Of a stretch of 64,000 bases of DNA, positions 57,391-64,000 are shown piece by piece (the stretch's first letter is position 1; each line of letters opens with the position of its first letter). Source of the DNA: Daejeonella sp. (GTDB lineage: Bacteria > Bacteroidota > Bacteroidia > Sphingobacteriales > Sphingobacteriaceae); contig NZ_JAFEIG010000005.1 of the NCBI RefSeq assembly GCF_017495225.1, positions 62,001 to 126,000 of the forward strand. Direction: 5' to 3'. Below the pieces are notes generated by a model that ran no database searches, was not told where the DNA came from, and saw nothing but the letters and a program-made list of their open reading frames with translations. Position numbers and translations under genes: made by a program.

Positions 57391-59823
57391 TTATTTATTT
57401 TTTACAAATTTCTCAAGCCAATTGTCCATCTCCCACATGCTGTGTAAAATTGATTCTTTTGCTCGGTATGAATGTGCTTCAAATGGAAGTAATACCAATC
57501 GGCTAATTGCTCCATGTCCTTTTAAAGCGGCATAAAGTCGCTCACTTTGGATTGGGAATGTTCCTGAATTATTATCTGCTTGTCCGTGAATCAGCAATAA
57601 AGGGGTCTTAATTTTATTAGCATAGTTGAAAGGCGACATTTTATTATAAACTGATTGTGCCTGCCAAAATGTGCGCTCCTCCGATTGAAATCCGAAAGGG
57701 GTTAGACTACGATTATAGGCTCCACTTCTGGCGATGCCTGCCGCAAAAAGATCAGTATGCGCTAATAAATTTGCTGTCATGAATGCTCCATAAGAATGGC
57801 CTCCAATGGCAATACGTTTTCTATCTGCTACACCCATTTCTACTAAATGATTAATGGCGGCTTCTGCATTATACCTTATTTGTTCGATAAAAGTATCATT
57901 AGGCTCTGATAAACTTTCCCCAATAACAGGCATATCGGCATTGTCTAAAATGGCATAACCACGGCTTACCCAATAAACGGGTGAACCGGGACTTAAACTC
58001 ATAAACTTAAATGGAGAGCCTTTTACTTGTCCGGCCGCTTCCATTGTTTTAAATTCACGGGGGTAGGCCCACATTAAAACTGGTAGGGCTTGGTCGCCGA
58101 CCTTAAAGTTTGCCGGTAAATAAAGTGTTGCCCCCAAGTTGATACCATCTAAACGTGTGTATGAAATTTGCTTCTTCTGAACTCCTTTAAGCTCAGGGTA
58201 TGGATTGGAGAAATTTGTAATTTGGGTATAACTAGAATCTTTTAAGTTTAACCTGTAATAGTTTTTTACGGTATCTGCAGCTTCCCGACTATTGATACTG
58301 AATTTACTATTATTAAAATAAATTGGACGTTCGTAATATGGAGCTGCTGATCTGAAAATGGTATCTCTGACTTTCGTTTTGATATTGAATTTCAAAATAA
58401 ATGGCCGCTCACCTTCTGGAGATGCACCATCACTTATGCTGAAAATTGCCAAATTATCGGGGTCACTAATTCGTTTTAGCGGATTAAATTCAGTCAATAA
58501 TACATTTCTATTGTACTCGTTTTTCGTGCTTAATAATTGTCCGGGATCCTTATAGCCATCTTCAAAATAACGGTCGAATAGATTTACCCTGAAATTCTCA
58601 TCGCTAGGTTTAATAAAAACTCTTCTTTCTGCTCTTGTTTTCCACCATCGCTCGGTAAGGATTGCCAATTTGTCGTCACCCCAATTAATGGAATAAAAAC
58701 GGAAATAACATTCCGCTAATTTTAATGGATTTTGGTTAAATGGTGCATTCTGGGTATAAATTATATCTCGAACGCTTGCCTGTTGCGCTGGGTTGCCATT
58801 ATCCATGGCCTCTACCCAAAATAATGTTGCTGCCTTGTCTGTGCGCCATCCAAACTCCCTCGGCCCTTTTGGTACTGCATCAAATCCGGCAGGGATATTT
58901 TCCGATGAGGGCGCATCAAATAGTTTCTTTATTAGCTTCCCCTTTTTATCGTAAATAGATGTGCTATAAGCGAACAGACTAATTGGAACTGTATAGGAAT
59001 AAGGTGACTTAATATCTGCTAGGAGCAGGTATTCTCCATCAGGGGAATAATCCATTGAACGGATGATTTGAGACTCTAAGAAATTAAGACTCTCACCTTC
59101 TAAATTGATTATTTTCAGTTGTGATGTTAGAAAATGCTCAAACATTTTTTCATCACCAGCATTTTTTAAGAGATCTTGATAGGTTCTAGATGGGCTTGAT
59201 TTTCCAGTGTTTTCCTGAATAATTGGTCCCGAAGCAATTTTTTCTGTTTCTATCAGTTTTTTTGAATTTTTAATTACACATTGCGCTAAAATAGCCTTCC
59301 CATCTGGTCGCCATATAAAACTTTTCGCATAAATGCCGTTGATATAATCTTCTCCCAATCGTTTCGCTTCTTGTGTTTTTAAATCTGCAATCCATAATTC
59401 AATTCCTTTGGAAGAAGTATGAGCAAAGGCAATTTTAGTCTCATCTGGCGACCATGTTAAATTGGAAAGCTTGAGTTCATCGGGCAAACCGCTAAAATTA
59501 AATTCAGTAGCATCACTTGTTGATTTTAGTGTAATTGCTGAGTAAAACGCTGCTCTACTTGGCCCATTAGTGATGGGATTAATTCGTAATCCCGCAAGTC
59601 CGTACTCCATTTGAGAAAGTTCATCAATACTCGGGAGTCCGGAAGGTTTTAATAATAGCATCCATTCTCCATCAGAGCTTATTTTAACATCCTGACTAGC
59701 AGGTGCTTCCAATAAATTTATCAATGATTGTGGTGGCTTTTGATACGAATTATTTTCTTGAGCTAGGACTGACGTAGTGCAGATTAAACTTGAGATTAAG
59801 AATGGAATAGAGCGTTTAAACAT
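57391..59823 (-). CDS. Secreted S9D-type prolyl oligopeptidase family peptidase
   Basis: An 810-residue serine peptidase with a signal peptide (ending VLAQ). Residues about 30-540 form a beta-propeller with RSMDYSPDGEYLLLADIKSPYSYTVP and IPAGFDAVPKGPREFGWR, features I know from S9D glutamyl endopeptidases, including the plant chloroplast enzyme. The C-terminal hydrolase domain has the nucleophile GGHSYGAF (S677), HGQADNNSG (D750) and EAHSYR (H784), a complete triad. It probably degrades exported or imported peptides in the periplasm, cutting after Glu by analogy. Confidence 0.9.
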   Translation of the reverse strand: MFKRSIPFLISSLICTTSVLAQENNSYQKPPQSLINLLEAPASQDVKISSDGEWMLLLKPSGLPSIDELSQMEYGLAGLRINPITNGPSRAAFYSAITLKSTSDATEFNFSGLPDELKLSNLTWSPDETKIAFAHTSSKGIELWIADLKTQEAKRLGEDYINGIYAKSFIWRPDGKAILAQCVIKNSKKLIETEKIASGPIIQENTGKSSPSRTYQDLLKNAGDEKMFEHFLTSQLKIINLEGESLNFLESQIIRSMDYSPDGEYLLLADIKSPYSYTVPISLFAYSTSIYDKKGKLIKKLFDAPSSENIPAGFDAVPKGPREFGWRTDKAATLFWVEAMDNGNPAQQASVRDIIYTQNAPFNQNPLKLAECYFRFYSINWGDDKLAILTERWWKTRAERRVFIKPSDENFRVNLFDRYFEDGYKDPGQLLSTKNEYNRNVLLTEFNPLKRISDPDNLAIFSISDGASPEGERPFILKFNIKTKVRDTIFRSAAPYYERPIYFNNSKFSINSREAADTVKNYYRLNLKDSSYTQITNFSNPYPELKGVQKKQISYTRLDGINLGATLYLPANFKVGDQALPVLMWAYPREFKTMEAAGQVKGSPFKFMSLSPGSPVYWVSRGYAILDNADMPVIGESLSEPNDTFIEQIRYNAEAAINHLVEMGVADRKRIAIGGHSYGAFMTANLLAHTDLFAAGIARSGAYNRSLTPFGFQSEERTFWQAQSVYNKMSPFNYANKIKTPLLLIHGQADNNSGTFPIQSERLYAALKGHGAISRLVLLPFEAHSYRAKESILHSMWEMDNWLEKFVKNK

Positions 59824-59927
59824 GCTATTTTGTGGTAAATTAAACAGAATTTAAAATTTATCTGACAAAAATTAGGGCGCTACCTTACAAGGTAACACCC
59901 ATTTGTATAATTTATAATATCTTGTTA

Positions 59928-59960
59928 ATACGTGTAAAATTTTAAAAATTTACACGTATT
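59928..59960. other. Inverted repeat at the end of the M42 gene
   Basis: aatacgtgtaaa and tttacacgtatt form a stem of 12 or more pairs just beyond the stop codon of the minus-strand M42 gene. It lacks a clear T-run on that strand, so it may be a 3'-end stabiliser or a weak terminator. Confidence 0.5.
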
Positions 59961-59962
59961 AA

Positions 59963-61069
59963 TTATTTCACTGATCTAAAATCTTGATCAACTTTAATTG
60001 TTAATAACGATTCATAAATCAATCTGATAACATTATCAACATCTTCTTTATGAATCATTTCAACGGTTGTGTGCATGTAACGCAATGGTAATGAAATCAA
60101 TGCAGAAACAACCCCGTCATTTGAATAGGCAAAAGCATCTGTATCGGTACCAGTTGATCTAGAAGAAGCCTGACGCTGAAAAGGAATATTGTTAGCCTCT
60201 GCAGCTTTTATGAGCAGTCTGTTCAAATTTGTTTGCACTGCTGGGGCATAAGAAACTACGGGACCTTTACCGCAAGCTAAATCACCTTGAGTGATTTTGC
60301 TAATCATTGGTGTTTGAGTATCATGCGTCACATCTGTTACAATGGCAATATTTGGTTTAATTCGGTGGGCAATCATTTCAGCGCCTCTCAAACCAATTTC
60401 TTCTTGCACTGAATTAACGATGTATAGTCCGAAAGGTAGTTTTTTCTTGTTTTCTGATAAAAGACGTGCTACTTCAGCAATCATAAATCCGCCAGCACGA
60501 TTATCTAATGCTCTTCCCACATAGTATCGATCATTTAGTACCATAAATTCATCCTCATAGGTAATTACACAACCTACATGAATTCCTAGTTTTTCAACTT
60601 CTTCGCTGCTTGTACAACCGCAATCAAGGAAAATATTCTTCATTGATGGCGCTTCTTCTTTCTCACCACTACGTGTATGAATTGCAGGCCATCCAAAAAC
60701 AGCTTTAACAATACCTTTATCGGTGTGGATATTTACACGCTTTGAAGGAGCAATTTGGTGATCAGAGCCACCATTTCTTATCACATAAATGAGTCCGTCT
60801 TTGGTGATATAATTCACAAACCAAGAAATTTCATCGGCATGAGCTTCAATTACTACTTTAAATTTAGCTTTCGGATTAATTACAGCCACTGCAGTGCCAT
60901 AATTATCTACCATATGTTCATCGGTATAAGGTTTGATATAATCGAGCCATAAACGCTGACCTTCCCATTCAAATCCTGTAGGTGAGGCGTTGTTGATGTA
61001 TTTTTCAAAAAATGCCAATGATTTTTTAGTAACCACCGGAACATGCTTTTTCTCTTTATTTTTAGCCAT
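59963..61069 (-). CDS. M42-family metallopeptidase
   Basis: A 368-residue dinuclear metal aminopeptidase of the glutamyl aminopeptidase / FrvX type. Landmarks are VVIEAHADEISWFVNYI (first metal His), VGRALDNRAGGFMIAE (bridging Asp), NSVQEEIGLRGAEM (catalytic and metal Glu) and RYMHTTVEMIHKED (late His). There is no signal peptide, so it is cytoplasmic. It is the third gene of an operon with the carboxylase and GNAT genes, only 4 bases after the latter. Confidence 0.92.
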   Translation of the reverse strand: MAKNKEKKHVPVVTKKSLAFFEKYINNASPTGFEWEGQRLWLDYIKPYTDEHMVDNYGTAVAVINPKAKFKVVIEAHADEISWFVNYITKDGLIYVIRNGGSDHQIAPSKRVNIHTDKGIVKAVFGWPAIHTRSGEKEEAPSMKNIFLDCGCTSSEEVEKLGIHVGCVITYEDEFMVLNDRYYVGRALDNRAGGFMIAEVARLLSENKKKLPFGLYIVNSVQEEIGLRGAEMIAHRIKPNIAIVTDVTHDTQTPMISKITQGDLACGKGPVVSYAPAVQTNLNRLLIKAAEANNIPFQRQASSRSTGTDTDAFAYSNDGVVSALISLPLRYMHTTVEMIHKEDVDNVIRLIYESLLTIKVDQDFRSVK

Positions 61070-61073
61070 TTTC

Positions 61074-61490
61074 TTATTTATTTTTTAATATTTTCTCCAT
61101 AATCACGAAATCGATACCATCTTTTTGGAAATCATGTTCAGTTTCACGAAAGCCAAATTTACTATAAAAAGCTGATGCATTTTTTCGTGCATTGCACCAA
61201 ATACGCTCAAAACCTTCATTGGCGCATATTTCAAGTAAATAATTTAATAATTCGCTGCCAAAGCCTTTACCTTGGAATGCTTCGACAGTAGCAAATTTTC
61301 GAAATTGTATTGAATTCTCACTTTTAAAATAGGACAATACACTTATTAGTTTATTATCATCAAATAAACCCAAATGCGTGCCATCATCATCCTCAGCGAG
61401 TCTGATTTTTTCTAGTGGCTGTCCGGGGTATAAAACATCGCGGCGTATGCGCCAGGTTAATTCTTGACTTATTTGTTCGATATGCGCCAT
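61074..61490 (-). CDS. GNAT-family N-acetyltransferase
   Basis: A 138-residue acetyltransferase. The acetyl-CoA pyrophosphate loop is seen in RKFATVEAFQGKGFGSELL (motif A, QGKGFG), and WCNARKNASAFYSKFGFRET covers motif B. Substrate is unknown. It lies between the carboxylase (8-base gap) and M42 peptidase (4-base gap) genes on one transcript. Confidence 0.9.
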   Translation of the reverse strand: MAHIEQISQELTWRIRRDVLYPGQPLEKIRLAEDDDGTHLGLFDDNKLISVLSYFKSENSIQFRKFATVEAFQGKGFGSELLNYLLEICANEGFERIWCNARKNASAFYSKFGFRETEHDFQKDGIDFVIMEKILKNK

Positions 61491-61498
61491 GTCAAAAA

Positions 61499-63040
61499 TT
61501 AAAGAGGAATATTACCATGCTTTTTTCTAGGATTGTTTACCACCTTATTTTCTAGCATTTTAAAGGCTTTAATTAGCTTTTTTCTAGTTTGGGATGGCTC
61601 AATAACCTCATCTATAAATCCTCTTTCGGCAGCTCTGTATGGATTGGCAAAAATATCGGAGTATTCCTTTTCTTTCTCAATCCAGCGTGCATTTGGATCA
61701 TCCGCTGCAGCGATATCTTTCTTGAAAATAATCTCTGCAGCACCTTTAGCACCCATCACCGCAATTTCAGCTGTTGGCCAAGCATAGTTCATGTCGGCAC
61801 CAATATGCTTTGAATTCATCACATCGTAAGCGCCACCATAGGCCTTTCTGGTAATTACAGTAATGCGTGGTACAGTAGCCTCGCAAAAGGCATACAATAA
61901 TTTTGCACCATTGGTTATGATGGCATTCCATTCTTGATCTGTGCCAGGTAAAAATCCAGGAACATCTTCTAAAACGAGTAGAGGAATGTTGAAGCTATCG
62001 CAAAAGCGGACAAAGCGTGCTCCTTTTATGGAAGAGTTTATATCCAACACGCCTGCTAAAAATGCAGGTTGATTAGCTACAACGCCGATGCTCCTTCCTG
62101 CAAGTCGGGCGAAGCCTACCACAATATTTTCAGCGAAATCTTTGTGGACTTCTAAAAAAGAGTCGTCATCCACAATTTCTGAAATTACTTCACGAATATC
62201 ATAAGGTTGTGAATTGTTCTCAGGAATGATATCGTTCAATTTTAGTCTTTCCTCATTAGAAGACTCGTAAGCTAATGCTGGTGTGCTTTCCTCACAATTT
62301 TGAGGCATGTAGCTGAGTAATTTTTTAATGTGATTTATGGCATCAATCTCATTGCTACAAGCAAAATGAGTAACTCCCGATTTTGTGGAGTGTGTAGATG
62401 CACCACCAAGTTCTTCGGAGCTTACAATTTCGTGGGTTACTGTTTTCACCACATTGGGGCCTGTGACAAACATGTAGGAGGTATTTTCGACCATGAGCAC
62501 AAAATCTGTGATGGCTGGAGAATAAACCGCTCCACCAGCACAGGGTCCCATAATTGCGGAAAGTTGTGGCACTACCCCCGAAGCCATGGTGTTTTTGTAA
62601 AATATATCGGCATAGCCACCCAAAGAAACTACACCCTCTTGAATTCGTGCACCACCAGAATCATTTAATCCGATCACAGGAGCTCCATTTTTTAAGGCAA
62701 GATCCATGATTTTGCAGATTTTTTCGGCATGTGTTTCAGAAAGTGAACCTCCAAAAACAGTAAAATCTTGCGAAAAAACATAGACTAATCGTCCATTAAT
62801 AGTGCCATAGCCAGTTACCACCCCATCTCCAGGATAGCGCTCTTTCTCCATGCCAAAATCGGTTGAACGATGCATAACCAACATGCCAATTTCTTCAAAT
62901 GAGCCCTCATCCAACAAAAAGTGAAGGCGCTCTCTTGCTGTTAGTTTCCCTTTTTGATGCTGATTATCAATTCTGGATTTCCCACCACCTTGAAGGGCTT
63001 CTTCTTGCTTCTGTCTTAAAACATCTATTTTATTGTCCAA
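61499..63040 (-). CDS. Acyl-CoA carboxylase carboxyltransferase (beta) subunit
   Basis: A 513-residue carboxyltransferase of the propionyl-/methylmalonyl-CoA type, moving CO2 between biotin and an acyl-CoA. It shows [21 protein letters not shown] (30-50), [19 protein letters not shown] with the oxyanion-hole glycines, [16 protein letters not shown], and the second crotonase half [12 protein letters not shown] and [16 protein letters not shown]. Biotin carrier and biotin carboxylase genes are not in the window. It leads an operon with GNAT and M42 genes and is divergent from the porin gene. Confidence 0.92.
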   Translation of the reverse strand: MDNKIDVLRQKQEEALQGGGKSRIDNQHQKGKLTARERLHFLLDEGSFEEIGMLVMHRSTDFGMEKERYPGDGVVTGYGTINGRLVYVFSQDFTVFGGSLSETHAEKICKIMDLALKNGAPVIGLNDSGGARIQEGVVSLGGYADIFYKNTMASGVVPQLSAIMGPCAGGAVYSPAITDFVLMVENTSYMFVTGPNVVKTVTHEIVSSEELGGASTHSTKSGVTHFACSNEIDAINHIKKLLSYMPQNCEESTPALAYESSNEERLKLNDIIPENNSQPYDIREVISEIVDDDSFLEVHKDFAENIVVGFARLAGRSIGVVANQPAFLAGVLDINSSIKGARFVRFCDSFNIPLLVLEDVPGFLPGTDQEWNAIITNGAKLLYAFCEATVPRITVITRKAYGGAYDVMNSKHIGADMNYAWPTAEIAVMGAKGAAEIIFKKDIAAADDPNARWIEKEKEYSDIFANPYRAAERGFIDEVIEPSQTRKKLIKAFKMLENKVVNNPRKKHGNIPL

Positions 63041-63236
63041 AATATGTCGTTTTTATTGCCTTGTTTGAGATGTGAAATTACTAAAAAATGATTAAAGACC
63101 GACTAATTACAACTGCTTTTACATTGTTTACATTGGCGTGAAAATTGAAAGAATAGCAGGGTAATTGGATGAACAATCTCTAGATTTCTATAAGGCTTCT
63201 TGATTAATATTCTTAATTTGCTCAAAAAACAATAAA

Positions 63237-64000
63237 ATGAGTTTTAGGTTCATAATTTTTGTGGGATTTTTGCTCGGTTCATTACAAGTTTTTGGTCAGA
63301 GAGAGCGTGATGAGCGAGCAATGATTACAAACTTCAAGGGACTTCAGTTTAAGGCAGCTGATTCATCCTTTTATATAAATTTTCGTTTCAGGATGCAAAA
63401 CCGCTTGGGAGCAAGTACAATTTCTGGAACCAATTTAAATTTCAATGAATACGATGCACGTGTACGTCGATTGAGAATGCGTGTAGATGGATTTATCATG
63501 AATCCAAAATTAACATATAGCGTACAACTAGCGTTTACACGTGGTGATCAGGATGTAGATAATACTGGGATTGCAAATATTGTACGTGATGCGGTTATCT
63601 TTTATCATTTTACTCCTAAGTTTTATATTGGTTTCGGTCAGAATAAGCTACCTGGGAATAGGCAACGTGTAAATTCATCGGGGCAATTGCAATTTGCTGA
63701 TCGTTCTATTGTGAATGGAGCTATGACAATTGATCGTGATTTCGGATTAAAAGCATATTATCATGATAAAATTGGCGCAATGGACTATCACTTAAAAGGT
63801 GCCATTTCAACTGGAGAGGGTAGAAGTGTTAATTCAACAGATGATGGATTAGCCTATACCGGGAGGGTAGAGTTATTGCCTTTGGGTACATTTACTGGTG
63901 ATGGAGATTATTCGGAAGGCGATTTAGAACGTGAACCTAAACCAAAAATCTCAATAGCGGCAGGTTATAGCATGAATAAAAAAACAAATCGCTCAGGTGG
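63237..64000 (+). CDS. Phosphate-selective porin O/P family protein (5' part, runs off the window)
   Basis: An open frame of 254 codons continues past the window end. It starts MSFRFIIFVGFLLGSLQVFG, a signal peptide ending FGQ. Amphipathic strands follow (DSSFYINFRFRMQNRLGAS, ARVRRLRMRVDGFIMNPKLT, YSVQLAFTRGDQD, FYIGFGQNKLPGNRQRVNSS), the pattern of OprP/OprO-like 16-strand porins. It should form an outer-membrane channel for phosphate, polyphosphate or other anions. No Pho-box-like site was recognised upstream. Confidence 0.88.
   Translation, partial: MSFRFIIFVGFLLGSLQVFGQRERDERAMITNFKGLQFKAADSSFYINFRFRMQNRLGASTISGTNLNFNEYDARVRRLRMRVDGFIMNPKLTYSVQLAFTRGDQDVDNTGIANIVRDAVIFYHFTPKFYIGFGQNKLPGNRQRVNSSGQLQFADRSIVNGAMTIDRDFGLKAYYHDKIGAMDYHLKGAISTGEGRSVNSTDDGLAYTGRVELLPLGTFTGDGDYSEGDLEREPKPKISIAAGYSMNKKTNRSG

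Overview
The window is bacterial chromosome from a member of the Bacteroidota, most likely a Sphingobacteriales-type organism (Pedobacter or Solitalea relatives; inferred from gene content, not proven). Supporting signs are low GC, TTG / TAnnTTTG promoters, a PorP/SprF type IX secretion protein next to a gliding-motility C-terminal-domain protein, a DUF2723 (GT117) membrane protein, an S9D peptidase, and SusC-independent porin and OmpA-TSP3 surface proteins.

Layout. 1-9.1 kb: a membrane coiled-coil protein of unknown role, a secreted GH18 chitinase, an OmpA/TSP3 lipoprotein, an ECF-type sigma factor, a secreted unknown, a CPA2 cation:proton antiporter, a solitary antitoxin-like protein, AccA, and a ThuA-domain protein. 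9.2-15.7 kb: a 1068-residue SGNH / beta-propeller / HEAT / cytochrome c fusion (probably one unit with ThuA) and a DUF2723 membrane protein. 15.9-18.7 kb: tRNA-Gln(UUG), prs, rplY, pth and an ArsC/Spx-family reductase. 18.7-24.8 kb: a secreted M1 peptidase, a small secreted protein, a Pif1-HRDC-HTH helicase and an unknown 280-residue protein.

25.0-53.9 kb is the ribosomal supercluster: rpsL-rpsG-fusA-rpsJ, then rplC through rplQ with secY, map, infA and rpoA embedded. It is broken between rpsJ and rplC by about 9.8 kb carrying three cell-surface genes: a type-B T9SS cargo, a PorP/SprF protein and a 2338-residue tail-fibre-like repeat protein. A terminator after rpsJ and a new promoter before rplC restore separate transcription. 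Five longer spacers inside the ribosomal cluster hold degenerate 7-bp tandem repeats with matching reverse-complement arms.

54.1-64 kb: dnaK with a sigma-54-like element upstream, a sugar-phosphate nucleotidyltransferase, a secreted S9D prolyl-oligopeptidase-type peptidase, an operon of acyl-CoA carboxylase beta subunit, GNAT acetyltransferase and M42 aminopeptidase, and the 5' part of an OprP/OprO-type porin running off the end.

The most unusual items are the surface-gene island inside the ribosomal cluster, its giant protein made of ten 72-residue repeats plus phage-tail-fibre-type GGTG/ATKLA modules (with strong synonymous divergence between protein-identical segments), and the heptad-repeat hairpins in ribosomal spacers.
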